Origin: JADGGV01 sp035715725
GTDB lineage: Bacteria > Gemmatimonadota > Gemmatimonadetes > Longimicrobiales > RSA9
Length of the DNA: 64,000 nt
Direction: 5' to 3'
Assembly: GCA_035715725.1 (NCBI GenBank)
Contig: DASTKT010000205.1
Span: 1 to 64,000, forward strand
Shown here piece by piece: positions 15,232 through 23,462 of this stretch. A model generated the notes under the pieces. That model saw nothing but the letters and a program-made list of their open reading frames with translations, was not told the DNA's origin and did not search any database. The position numbers and the translations under genes are program-made. Position 1 is the first letter of the stretch. Every line of letters begins with the position of its first letter.

Positions 15232-15870
15232 TCAGCCCAGCACCAGCGTCAGCACGCCCGCCAGCACGAGCGCCCCGGCCCAGATCATGTCCAGGTTGAT
15301 CCAGGCGCGGCGCAGCACGCCGAGGCCGCCGAGGCGGAAGACGAGCAGCGCGACGGCGGCCATCGTCGCGAACATCGCGGCGCCGTGGAGGCCGAGCGCA
15401 CCGATGCCGTTCATGGCGCCCGCGTGCCAGTCGGGGCGGGCCGGCAGCGGCCCGGCGTGCGCGTGGCCGGAGCCGGCGGGGAGGCGCAGGAGGACCGGCA
15501 CCAGCATGAGCCCCGCTCCGTGCGCGGACGACATGAGGAACGACCAGAGCACGAGGTCGCGGAAGCCGACGCGCATCCCGACCCAGCGCGGGTGCGGGAA
15601 GCGCCGGACGACCAGGAACGCCGCGAAGCCGAGGAGCACCGCGGCGCCGGCCCAGCGCACGACGACGGGCGGGACCAGGAGCAGGCCCCACGCCGTCGCC
15701 GCGATCACCAGGGCGACCGACGCGGCGTGGCCGAGCGCGATCGGAGGGAGCGCGCGCAGCACCGCCACGGCCCGGCGCTCCTGGAGGCCGAGCGCCACGG
15801 CGAAGAGCCAGCCCATGGCCGGGTTCACGCCGTGGTAGGCCCCCAGGAGCGCCACGGTGAGCCACGTCAT
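15232..15870 (-). CDS. six-helix integral membrane protein next to SBP56
   Basis: The 212-residue protein is mostly hydrophobic, with about six membrane segments. It starts MTWLTVALLGAYHGVNPAMGWLFAVALGLQ. Conserved polar spots inside helices are YHGVNPAMGW, LGHAASVALV and MSSAHGAGLML, plus an MNGIGALGLHGAAMF segment. Repeated His residues in helices suggest metal or proton handling; similar proteins are loosely annotated as transporters. It follows the selenium-binding protein gene by seven bases on the same strand and is probably its operon partner. The function is unknown. Confidence 0.8.
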   Translation of the reverse strand: MTWLTVALLGAYHGVNPAMGWLFAVALGLQERRAVAVLRALPPIALGHAASVALVIAATAWGLLLVPPVVVRWAGAAVLLGFAAFLVVRRFPHPRWVGMRVGFRDLVLWSFLMSSAHGAGLMLVPVLLRLPAGSGHAHAGPLPARPDWHAGAMNGIGALGLHGAAMFATMAAVALLVFRLGGLGVLRRAWINLDMIWAGALVLAGVLTLVLG

Positions 15871-15877
15871 GCGCGGC

Positions 15878-17323
15878 TCACGGGAAGCAGTAGGAGTCCG
15901 ACGACGCGTCGCCCCCCTGGAGCCGGACCTGGTGCAGCCGCATCCCGTCGGGCGCCTCCAGGAAGAAGTCCGGGCTCGGCGTGATGCCGCCGTCGGTACC
16001 GACGTCCAGCTTCGCCATCCAGCCGCGGATCCCGTCCGGGTAGAACTGCGCGTCCCAGGGGAGATAGAGCGAGTTCGTCACGTAGACGCGCCGCCCGTCG
16101 CGGCTGATCTCGACCATCTGCGGCCCGCCGTTGAGCGGCCGGTCGGGGCTCCGCGGATGCGCCGTGCGGCGCACGATCCCGCCCAGGTGCACCGAGCCGG
16201 TCTGCTTCGGCGCGAACGGGTCGGACACGTCGTACTGGCGCAGCTCGCCCGTCCCCCAGCAGGAGACGTAGAGGAACCGGTCGTCGACGGAGAGGTCGAT
16301 GTCGCTCACCAGCGGCGGCACCGCACCGAACGGCTTGAGCGCCGGCGGCAGCACCGCGGCGTCGGCGGGCTCCGCCGGGATCTCGATCACCTTCTTCGCC
16401 TGCCACTTCCCCTTCTTCTCGAACCAGAGCCAGATCGAGCTGGACAGGTCCTTCAGGCTGACGACGACGTCGACGAAGCCGTAGCGCTTCGTCGGATCGT
16501 GCGCCGGCCGCAGCTCCAGCACGATCTGGTTGTCCTCGCCCAGCTCCAGCGCCTGCTGGTGGCGACGCCGCCGCAGGTCCCAGAAGTGGATCGAGCGGCC
16601 GTATTGCTTGTTCATGAGCAGGTCGGGCTGGAGCCCCGTCTCCACCATCTTCGGCGTGCCCCACTCGCTGGTGATCATCGTGTCCCAGCCGAGGTGCCAC
16701 CAGAAGTCGTACGCCAGGCGCTGCGGGCCCCGATCGATCTCCCACGCGCCGAGCGGCTCGAAGGTGTCGTGGTCGAGCACGAAGACGCCGCCCGGCGCGT
16801 CACCCTCCGCGTTGCCGAGCGCGCTCACGTAGATGCCGTCCGGGCCGCAGTGCACGGTGTGCGGGCGCGAGTAGCCCGTCTTCTCCATCAGCTCCTCGGG
16901 CTCGATGACCCGCACGATCCACGGCGAGGCCGGGTCCGGCTGCGTGTCCGCGATGTAGATGCGCGAGGAGCGCAGCCCCGGAATGACCAGGTAGCGACGC
17001 TGCACGTGCGGATGCGGCGACGCCGGGCAGAGCGCAGAGCTGCACGCGTTCCAGCCGAAGTGGTGGAGCTCGTCGCCGGCGAACGGCAGCTCCAGCCGCC
17101 CGACGATCTGCCCGTACGTGCCCGAGTCCGGCACGCAGTCCACGACGCCGATCGCGTCCGGGCGCCCGTCCTCCGGCGTCGGATTGATCAGTGCGACGTA
17201 CGCCAGCGTCTCCGGCGGCGCCTTCGTCGCCATCCGCGGCGACGGATAGAACGAGGGGTCCGGGAGGAAGGTGGTGGTGGGGCGGACCTTCGGCGCGCCG
17301 GCGGTACCGACGTGGGTGGCCAT
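15878..17323 (-). CDS. selenium-binding protein SBP56 / methanethiol oxidase family
   Basis: The 481-residue protein belongs to the SELENBP1/SBP56 family, whose bacterial members (MtoX) oxidise methanethiol to formaldehyde, hydrogen sulfide and hydrogen peroxide using copper. Seen here are the early motif GELHHFGWNACSS-like (His87, His88, Cys94), SRIYIADTQPDP, YGRSIHFWDLRRRRH, VSDIDLSVDDRFLYVSCWGTGELRQYDVSDP and GGPQMVEISRDGRRVYVTNSLY. No signal peptide is visible, unlike periplasmic MtoX. The start at 17323 follows AGGAGG five bases upstream. It pairs with a downstream membrane protein gene. Whether the substrate is methanethiol is inferred from the family. Confidence 0.92.
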   Translation of the reverse strand: MATHVGTAGAPKVRPTTTFLPDPSFYPSPRMATKAPPETLAYVALINPTPEDGRPDAIGVVDCVPDSGTYGQIVGRLELPFAGDELHHFGWNACSSALCPASPHPHVQRRYLVIPGLRSSRIYIADTQPDPASPWIVRVIEPEELMEKTGYSRPHTVHCGPDGIYVSALGNAEGDAPGGVFVLDHDTFEPLGAWEIDRGPQRLAYDFWWHLGWDTMITSEWGTPKMVETGLQPDLLMNKQYGRSIHFWDLRRRRHQQALELGEDNQIVLELRPAHDPTKRYGFVDVVVSLKDLSSSIWLWFEKKGKWQAKKVIEIPAEPADAAVLPPALKPFGAVPPLVSDIDLSVDDRFLYVSCWGTGELRQYDVSDPFAPKQTGSVHLGGIVRRTAHPRSPDRPLNGGPQMVEISRDGRRVYVTNSLYLPWDAQFYPDGIRGWMAKLDVGTDGGITPSPDFFLEAPDGMRLHQVRLQGGDASSDSYCFP

Positions 17324-17612
17324 GGGACCTCCTGGGGCAATGCGCCCGTCGAAGGGAATGGTCCGCCTGCGGAGATCCCCGGTCCGGCGTCCGGCGGACC
17401 CTCCGACGCGGCGGGGCCGGGAGCGTCCCCGGAGGACCCCGCGTCAGGGATTCCGACCGTATCGCAGGCCCGGACGGCCGCGCCGAAGCGCGCGCGGCCG
17501 GTGAGGCGTCCGGCGATGGGTGGGTGAGGGGGTAAACATACGGCGGGGGGAGGAGGGGGATCAAGACGCGTCGAAACGGCGGTGGTGGACGCCGAGGCGC
17601 TCGTGGGTTCCC

Positions 17613-17647
17613 GGGAGCGGGAGCGGGAGCGGAAGCGAGAGCGGGAA
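17613..17647 (+). repeat. GGGAGC hexanucleotide microsatellite
   Basis: About six imperfect copies of GGGAGC (variants GGAAGC, GAGAGC) lie in the gene-free 437-base gap between the SBP56 and PAP2 genes. Other hexamer repeats in the window occur at 21753-21772, 27395-27425 and 27439-27487, always between genes. Confidence 0.85.
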
Positions 17648-17655
17648 CCGCTTCC

Positions 17656-17717
17656 GGGCAGGGCCGCGTTCGCGGCGGACTGCGGCGGGCAGGGCCGCGT
17701 TCGCGGCGGACTGCCGC
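17656..17717 (+). repeat. 31-bp tandem repeat, two copies
   Basis: Two head-to-tail 31-bp units differ at a single position near the end. Each begins GGGCAGGGCCGCGTTCGCGG. A partial third copy (GGGCAGGTTCGCGGGG) follows within 15 bases. The repeat lies just beyond the stop of the PAP2 gene on its downstream side. Nothing else is seen in this gap (17324-17760). Confidence 0.9.
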
Positions 17718-17760
17718 GGGCGCGGGCAGGTTCGCGGGGACGGCGCCGGGAGCGGGTCGC

Positions 17761-18429
17761 TCAGCCGGGCGAGGGTGCGGGGGTGCGGCGCTCGTCGATG
17801 GGGGCGGGCTCGGGCCGGGCGGAGCGCCGGGCGCCCCACCACCGCCAGAGCGCCGCGACCACCAGCCAGGCGAGGAGCGCGCTGAGGACCACGTCGCTGA
17901 GGAAGTGCGCTCGGGCGAGGACGCGGGTCAGCGCGCAGCCGGCGGCGAGGAGGTACCAGACGGGCGCGGCGCGGGGGAACAGCCGCGCCAGCATGAACGC
18001 CGCGCCGAACGCGACGACGGCGTGGCTGCTCGGCGTCGCCAGGCCGGCGGTCGAGAATGGCCGCTCCGCGAACGAGCGGAAGACCGACGCGCCGGCGTGC
18101 GCCCCCGGCCGCTCCCGCCGGATCACGAGCTTGACCAGCTCTCCGGCGATGCCGGCCAGCGCCGGCCCGCCGAGCAGCAGCAGCGCGCGGCGGTACCCCG
18201 CCCCCGCTGAGGCGCGCGGCGTACCGCGGTCCTGGAGCGCGAGCGCCGCCGCCGCCGCGATCCAGAGCGGCAGGAAGCCCATGACCCGGAGCATGCGCCC
18301 CCAGTCACGGTCGTAGATGGCACGGTCGTAGGCGTGGACGAAGAACCAGCGGTCGAGGAGGAGCGCGGCGGCCAGGCTCACGGCCGCCACGAGCAGGAAG
18401 ACGAGGGAGGTGCGCCGGGGCGTTCGCAT
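17761..18429 (-). CDS. PAP2-family phosphatase
   Basis: The 222-residue integral membrane protein carries the three PAP2 signature motifs: KLVIRRERP (motif 1), PSSHAV (motif 2, acid/base His) and RVLARAHFLSDVV (motif 3, with the nucleophilic His and the Asp). About five membrane helices surround them. Such enzymes dephosphorylate lipid phosphates such as undecaprenyl pyrophosphate or phosphatidic acid at the outer face of the inner membrane. The C-terminal tail is Arg/Pro-rich and cytoplasmic. It is monocistronic, with repeat-bearing gaps on both sides. Confidence 0.92.
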   Translation of the reverse strand: MRTPRRTSLVFLLVAAVSLAAALLLDRWFFVHAYDRAIYDRDWGRMLRVMGFLPLWIAAAAALALQDRGTPRASAGAGYRRALLLLGGPALAGIAGELVKLVIRRERPGAHAGASVFRSFAERPFSTAGLATPSSHAVVAFGAAFMLARLFPRAAPVWYLLAAGCALTRVLARAHFLSDVVLSALLAWLVVAALWRWWGARRSARPEPAPIDERRTPAPSPG

Positions 18430-18501
18430 CGCCCGAAGAGAGCGGCGGACGGCACGAGCGGCAAGGGGCTCCCGTCCGGCGTCAGGGTCGGGAACGGATC
18501 G

Positions 18502-18705
18502 ACAGCGTTTTCACCGCAGAGGCACAGAGGGCGCAGAGAACGGCGGGAGCCGGCGGGGGAGCCACGTTCGCGGGCGAACGCACCGAAGTCGAATCTGGAT
18601 CCGGGGTACGCCGGGAATGACATCAAAGGATGGTGCGTCACCCGGCGAGCCTCCGCCGCCCGGCACCCCTCCGTGTCCTCTGCGGCTCTGCGGTGAAAAC
18701 GCTGT
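18502..18705. repeat. 204-bp element bounded by inverted repeats
   Basis: The left end (18502-18521) and right end (18686-18705) are a perfect 20-bp inverted repeat containing TTTTCACCGCAGAG. The similarity continues inward for about 18 more bases (CAGAGG...C...GAG) with a few mismatches. The interior holds GGGGTACGCCGGGAATGACA, which resembles dispersed intergenic repeats of other bacteria. No coding capacity is seen. The element fills most of the 309-base gap between the PAP2 gene and the small membrane protein gene. It may be a non-autonomous element or a large hairpin-forming repeat. Confidence 0.75.
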
Positions 18706-18738
18706 TACTGGACCTGCGCCCGCCCGCGAAGGTAGGGC

Positions 18739-19005
18739 TCACCCCGCCGGCGGCTCCGGCGGACGCTGGAGCAGCCGCTCGAGGAACTGCTGCTGCTCGC
18801 GCATGGACGCCAGCTCCGACTGCAGCTCGTCGACGCGCTCCTGGAGCTGCACCAGCTCCGCGCGGCTCGCCGGATCCGCCGGCAGCGGCGCCGCGGGGTC
18901 CTGCGGGCCGCGCACGCGCCGCGGCCCGTGCGAGATGAGCATGGAGCGGATCGTCCAGATGACGGCGAGGATGATGATCAGCTCGAAGATGCCGATGTTG
19001 AACAT
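18739..19005 (-). CDS. small membrane-anchored coiled-coil protein
   Basis: The 88-residue protein has an N-terminal membrane helix (IGIFELIIILAVIWTI). It is followed by a short basic and Pro-rich linker, and then a heptad-like coiled coil (RAELVQLQERVDELQSELASMREQQQFLERLLQ). This layout recalls PspB-like or other small scaffold proteins, but I cannot assign a family. The start is the first Met, at 19005. It precedes the hydroxyacid dehydrogenase gene's stop by 34 bases, reading the same way, so the dehydrogenase transcript may continue into it. Confidence 0.7.
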   Translation of the reverse strand: MFNIGIFELIIILAVIWTIRSMLISHGPRRVRGPQDPAAPLPADPASRAELVQLQERVDELQSELASMREQQQFLERLLQRPPEPPAG

Positions 19006-19039
19006 GCCCGCGATCCCCGGTTCTCTCGCTCGTGTGCCG

Positions 19040-20098
19040 TCACGGGCGACGCGCCTCGTCGTCCCGTCGATCGGTCCTGCTACCCTGCGACGGCCCCGCG
19101 CGTTCGGCGCCCGCCGCGTCCTCGCGCGGGACCGCGAGCGCCTCGGGGTTCAGCACGTTCAGCGGCGCCCCCGCCGCGTAGGCCAGGATCCCGTCGACGA
19201 CGGCGCCGTACAGCGACTCGAGCGTGTCCCACTCGACGTAGCCGAGGTGCGGCGTGCACAGCGCGTTCGGCAGGTGGAGGAGCGGGTGGTTCGCGCCGAG
19301 CACCGGCTCGTCCTCGTAGACGTCGACCGCGGCGGAGCCCGGCCGCCCGGCGCGCAGCGCGTCCACGAGCGCTCCCTCCGCGACGATCCCGGCGCGGCTC
19401 GTGTTCACGAGGAGCGACGTCGCCTTCATCCGCCCGAGGTCCGCCGCCGTGACGATGCCGCGCGTCTCCGCGTTGAGCGGCAGGTGCAGCGTGAGCACGT
19501 CCGCCTGCTCGAAGAACGCCTCCCGGCTCGCCGCCGGCTCGAAGCCGGCCGCGGCCGCGCGCGCCAGCGAGCCTTCCCGCCCCCAGCAGAGGACCCGCAT
19601 CCCGAACGCCCGCCCGACCTCCGCGACGCGGCTGCCGATCCGGCCGAACGCGTACACGCCGAGCGTGCGGCCGTGGAGGCCGGTGCCCACCGTCGCCTGC
19701 CAGGCGCCACCCCGGAGGCGGTCGACCTCCTCGGGGATGTGCCGCAGGCTCGCCAGGATCAGCCCCCAGGTCAGCTCCGCCGTCGCGTGCGGCCCGCCCG
19801 CGCCCACCGCCGACACGACGATCCCGCGCTCCGTGCACGCCGCCAGGTCGATGTGCGCCGCGCTCCGCCCCGTCTGCGCCACCAGCCGCAGCCGCGGCAG
19901 CCGCTCGATCACCGCGCGCGGGAACGCCGACCGCTGCTGCGTCAGCACCACCGCCTCCGCGTCGCGCAGCCGCTCCGCGAGCCGCTCGGGGTCCTTCTCC
20001 GTGTCGCGGAAGATGGCGACGTCGTGCCCCGCCAGCCGCGGGAACGCCGCGACCCGCCGGAACGCGTCGGAGTAGTCGTCCAGGACCGCGATGCGCAT
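19040..20098 (-). CDS. D-2-hydroxyacid dehydrogenase
   Basis: The 352-residue NAD-dependent enzyme reduces a 2-oxo acid to the D-2-hydroxy acid or the reverse. The start MRIAVLDDYSDAF is the usual opening of this subgroup. The Rossmann motif is LGVYAFGRIGSRVAE (GxGxxG variant), and the catalytic set appears as LLVNTSRAGIVAEGAL (Arg), VDVYEDEPVLGANHPLL (Glu) and CTPHLGYVEWDTLE (His). The C-terminal 30 residues are Arg/Asp-rich and extend beyond the fold. The start at 20098 was taken because upstream in-frame sequence is Pro/Arg-rich and non-homologous. The physiological substrate is unknown; no serA-like regulatory domain is present. Confidence 0.92.
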   Translation of the reverse strand: MRIAVLDDYSDAFRRVAAFPRLAGHDVAIFRDTEKDPERLAERLRDAEAVVLTQQRSAFPRAVIERLPRLRLVAQTGRSAAHIDLAACTERGIVVSAVGAGGPHATAELTWGLILASLRHIPEEVDRLRGGAWQATVGTGLHGRTLGVYAFGRIGSRVAEVGRAFGMRVLCWGREGSLARAAAAGFEPAASREAFFEQADVLTLHLPLNAETRGIVTAADLGRMKATSLLVNTSRAGIVAEGALVDALRAGRPGSAAVDVYEDEPVLGANHPLLHLPNALCTPHLGYVEWDTLESLYGAVVDGILAYAAGAPLNVLNPEALAVPREDAAGAERAGPSQGSRTDRRDDEARRP

Positions 20099-20550
20099 TC
20101 GGATGCCCGGGTGAGGGTCGGCGAGGTGCGTAAGGGCTAGCGGCGCGCGGCGGGGGGCGCAAGGAGGCTGGGCGCTCGTCCGGCGCCGGGGCGGGATCGG
20201 GTCGGGCGGCGGCGGGGGATGGCGAGGTGCTTCCGAGACCGGGGCGTGCCGGTCGCCGGGGTTCCGGGGCACCCCCTGAACGCCGCCGGCATCCGACCCG
20301 GTTATCCCGACCCGGCTGCGGAGCCGTCCGCGGCATGGACACCCGCCACGACGGCGCTCGCGTCCAGTCAGCCCCTCACTGCGGCTGACGAGATCGGAAC
20401 GATCGGAGTGCCGCCGCGGACGGATGGCCGCCCGGACGCATCGGGTCCCATCCTGCTCATCCTGTCTCGCCGTTCAGGCTGTCGCATCCGGTCATTGCCA
20501 TGATCTCCCCCGGCATCCCGCCGACGAAGCGCCGGGACCGGGATCCGCCC
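20099..20550. other. gene-free gap, 452 bp
   Basis: No supported gene, RNA or terminator is seen between the divergent end of the dehydrogenase gene and the stop of the next lipoprotein gene. Short open frames here have Arg/Pro-rich translations typical of GC-rich non-coding DNA. The stretch contains TCCTGCTCATCCTGTC-like sequence but no clear repeat partner in this window. Confidence 0.5.
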
Positions 20551-21513
20551 TCACGGCGGCGTCAGCAATCCCAGATCGAACACGCCGTTCGCGACGGCCA
20601 GCGTGCCCGTCGTCTGGAAGCCGGGCGCGGGGCCGAGCACGGCGCTGAACGTCCCCTTCACGCGCGTCGCCGTGACGCTCGTGATCGTCACCGAGCCGCT
20701 GCTCCCGGCGCCGAGCGAGCTCCAGGTGCTCGTCGACTGGTTGGCGACGTTGCTGACGGTGATGGCGCGCGCCACGCCGCCGCTGCTGCCGAGCGCGTAC
20801 GTCCCCGGCCCGGTGACGCCGCTCAGGCTGATGCTGAGTCCCCGCGTGCTGTTGTTGCCCCCCACCGTCAGCAGCTTGTTCGCCAGCGACAGCTGCCCGG
20901 CTACGGCCGCCGCGTTCCACGCGGCGCCGCCGATCGTCGCCGAGACCTTGCTGCCGGCGTTGTCCGGGAGCGGGCCCACGGTACCCGTCGCCTTCACGGG
21001 AAGCACGAACTCGCCCTGCGTCACCGTCCGGGTCCCCGTTGCGCTGCCGGTCAGCGCGTTCACGGTGAAGCCGAACGTTCCGGCGATCTGCGACGCGGTC
21101 AGGCTCGTGATCGTGATGCTGCCGTCGGCGCCGGACTGCGGCGTGGCCCAGCCGCCGGTCGCGTTGCTCAGGACGACGCTCCCGCCCGGCACCTGCGGGC
21201 CGACGCCCAGCGGGTACGTGCCGGGCCCGCCGATGTTGTACAGCGAGATCGCGATGATGTACGGGCTCGCCGAGCCGATCTGCGCGCCGTAGAGCACGTA
21301 CACCCCCGGGAGCGTGACCGTGACGCCCACCGTCTCCGATCCCGCGCTGCTCGCCCACGCCGTGCCGTCGATCCGCGCCGTCATGTGGAACTGCCCGGTG
21401 CCGCCGCCGGGGTTGCCGCCGTTGCCGGGGTCGGTCGAATCGCTGGAGCCGCAGGCGCCGAGCGCGAAGAGGAGCGCGGCGGTGGCGGCGAGGTGCATCG
21501 TCGCGGGTCTCAT
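20551..21513 (-). CDS. lipoprotein with duplicated beta domain
   Basis: The 320-residue protein has a signal peptide ending in the lipobox FALGAC, followed by a Gly/Asn-rich linker typical of outer-leaflet lipoproteins. Two similar domains of about 140 residues follow. The first starts FHMTARIDGTAWASS and the second VSATIGGAAWNAAAV. Each contains SLSGVTGPGTYALG- or YNIGGPGTYPLGVG-like and GSVTITSVTATRVKGTF- or SITITSLTASQIAGTF-like segments. The pattern resembles secreted domains of the DUF6252 type. Met 21513 lies after AGGAGG, which decides the start. The function is unknown; a ligand-binding or surface role is likely. Confidence 0.8.
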   Translation of the reverse strand: MRPATMHLAATAALLFALGACGSSDSTDPGNGGNPGGGTGQFHMTARIDGTAWASSAGSETVGVTVTLPGVYVLYGAQIGSASPYIIAISLYNIGGPGTYPLGVGPQVPGGSVVLSNATGGWATPQSGADGSITITSLTASQIAGTFGFTVNALTGSATGTRTVTQGEFVLPVKATGTVGPLPDNAGSKVSATIGGAAWNAAAVAGQLSLANKLLTVGGNNSTRGLSISLSGVTGPGTYALGSSGGVARAITVSNVANQSTSTWSSLGAGSSGSVTITSVTATRVKGTFSAVLGPAPGFQTTGTLAVANGVFDLGLLTPP

Positions 21514-21953
21514 GGGCGCCTCCTGGGGTGACGCGGGGCTGCCGGCCGATCTCGGCGCCCGGCGGGCGCGCGGCCGCGGCCGGCACCCCGGCATTGCGCA
21601 GCGAGGCGGGAATTTCCGTCACGCGGGCGGGGAGGGAGCGGGAGCAGGCGCTCGCGCGGTCGTCGTCCGGGAACGGAGACACGGACGGCACGGAGGACGG
21701 AGAGGTGTCACTGTGACACTTCTGGACGTGGGGCCGCCCGCGGACATGAGGACGGGCTCGGGCTCGGGCTCCGCGCCGGCGGCGCTGGGCTCGCGCTCGA
21801 AACACCAACACAGGAGATCGAGATCGACACCGCTCCTGGAGCGGACGGCGCCCGGCGGGCCGCTCCCCACCGGGCGCTTCTACGATCCCCGGCAGATCTC
21901 GAACGCCCGGCCACGCTCCGCGGCTTCGCGGCTCCGATCGGGGATGCGCTGCC
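21514..21953. other. gap with a hexamer repeat and a palindrome
   Basis: No gene is supported. The gap holds a short GGGCTC hexamer repeat (21753-21772) and a perfect 15-base palindrome at 21705-21719, listed separately. It should contain the promoter of the lipoprotein gene to its left; the right-hand neighbour ends here. Confidence 0.5.
21705..21719. promoter_or_regulatory. operator-like palindrome
   Basis: GTGTCAC-T-GTGACAC is a perfect 7-bp inverted repeat with a one-base centre, about 190 bases upstream of the lipoprotein start at 21513. Short symmetrical sites of this type commonly bind dimeric repressors. No regulator gene is adjacent, so the partner is unknown. Confidence 0.4.
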
Positions 21954-23462
21954 TCACTTCAGCCGCACGCGCGCCAGCCGGATCCCGGCGGCGTCGCGCG
22001 TCGTCAGGTACACGACCTTCCCTCGTCCGAACCCCGCCACCGTGTAGCCGGGCGGGATCTGGAGCCGGCTCACGAGCACGCCCGACCGATCGACGATGTC
22101 GAAGACGACGCCGCCGGGGACCGGCCGCGGCGGGAGCGTGCGGATCCACAGGTTGCCGTCCTGGTCGGCGCGGACCGAGCCGGGCGGGATCGGCGGCTTG
22201 TAGTCCGGCAGCTCCGAGGCGGGGAGCACGCTCACGGTGCGCATCGTCGGAGGCGGCGGGACGACGCCGCCGCCGATCGTGACCGGCGCCGGGAGACACG
22301 GCGTCGGCCCGCCCTGGAACGAGGGCACGGCGAACGGGACGGGCCCGGACGACGCCGGGAACGAGATCGGCTGCTGGCCGGGCGCGCACGCGTAGATGTA
22401 AGCGGGCGGGAAGCGGACGCCCGGCGGCAGGATCCAGTCCTTCGGGAAGCCGGGCGGGAGGACGTAGCCCTCCGGGACGGTGAAGCCGCGCGGGTACGCC
22501 CGGCCGTACTGGTTCACCCACCGGATCATCATCGTCACGTAGCCCATCGTCGCCATCCGCTGCTGCGCCACCTTCACGGAGTCCGCGAGCCGGGCCTTGT
22601 CCTCGTCCGTCAGGCGCGTCCACTCGAACGGGAGCTTCGCGGACGAGGTGAGCGTGCCGTCGGGATTCAGGTACTCGATGCGGTAGTCGCGGCCCCGCAC
22701 GAACGCGACGACGCCGTCGGGGAGCACCGCCCACTCGTCCGTGCGCGGCAGCGGATCGATCACGGGCTCGAACGTGAAGCGCCCCTCGACCGTGCGGCGG
22801 ACGTTCACCGCGTTCCGCGGGATCCGGATCGAGCCGAGCGTGTCCGCGCGGCGCGTCTCCAGGTCGACCGCCACGACGAACGCCGAGTCGGGCGGCTGCG
22901 GGATGTAGGGGACGCCCGGCGGCGGCGCGACGCGCGGCCGCTGCGGCTGCGCCGGGATCCGGTAGACGACGCGGCCGCGGGCGTCCACGCCGGGCCCCGC
23001 CCCGCCCATCGTCATCAGCCACGGCACGTCCTCCACCCGCCAGACCGAGCGGATCCGCGCGATCCTCGCCTGGGGGTCGAGCACCACGACCGCGTACGAC
23101 GCGGGGTCGACGAACAGCGTCGTGTCGCCACGGAACGGGATCAGCGCGCCGGGCTGCGTGCCGTACGCGTTCGCCACGTCGGAGAGCGAATCGAGCACGA
23201 TGGCCACGACGCTCAGCGCCGTGTCCATGAGCAGCAGGCGACGTCGCCCGCCGTCGTTCACGAGCACGCGGCCATCCGGGAGCTCGCGCACGCCCAGGAT
23301 CGAGCCGAGCCGCTCCGTCGAGAGCGCCGATGCCGTGGCGATGCGCTGGACCGGCGGGCCGACGGCCGGGCGCGGAGCGGCGGGCTCCTGCGCGAACACC
23401 GCCGCCGGAGCGGCCAGCGCGGCCGCGAGCCAGATCCAGCGCGGGAACGATGCGGTGCTCAT
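21954..23462 (-). CDS. secreted beta-propeller-like protein coupled to a TonB receptor
   Basis: The 502-residue protein starts at ATG 23462, which overlaps the stop of the receptor gene (ATGA). It has a signal peptide (WIWLAAALAAPAAVFAQ). The mature part shows repeated strand patterns of a 6-bladed propeller (ILGVRELPDGRVLVNDGGRRRLLLMD; WAVLPDGVVAFVRGRDYRIEYLNPDG; GSVRADQDGNLWIRTLPP). A Pro- and Tyr-rich insertion (YVLPPGFPKDWILPPGVRFP) with two Cys residues lies between blades. The co-translation suggests that it works with the receptor at the outer membrane or in the periplasm. No enzymatic motif is recognised. Confidence 0.75.
   Translation of the reverse strand: MSTASFPRWIWLAAALAAPAAVFAQEPAAPRPAVGPPVQRIATASALSTERLGSILGVRELPDGRVLVNDGGRRRLLLMDTALSVVAIVLDSLSDVANAYGTQPGALIPFRGDTTLFVDPASYAVVVLDPQARIARIRSVWRVEDVPWLMTMGGAGPGVDARGRVVYRIPAQPQRPRVAPPPGVPYIPQPPDSAFVVAVDLETRRADTLGSIRIPRNAVNVRRTVEGRFTFEPVIDPLPRTDEWAVLPDGVVAFVRGRDYRIEYLNPDGTLTSSAKLPFEWTRLTDEDKARLADSVKVAQQRMATMGYVTMMIRWVNQYGRAYPRGFTVPEGYVLPPGFPKDWILPPGVRFPPAYIYACAPGQQPISFPASSGPVPFAVPSFQGGPTPCLPAPVTIGGGVVPPPPTMRTVSVLPASELPDYKPPIPPGSVRADQDGNLWIRTLPPRPVPGGVVFDIVDRSGVLVSRLQIPPGYTVAGFGRGKVVYLTTRDAAGIRLARVRLK

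Noticed and set aside
20219..20503. A 94-codon plus-strand frame in the gap before the lipoprotein
   Set aside because: It has no ribosome-binding site and a Pro/Arg/Ala-rich translation without a recognisable pattern.
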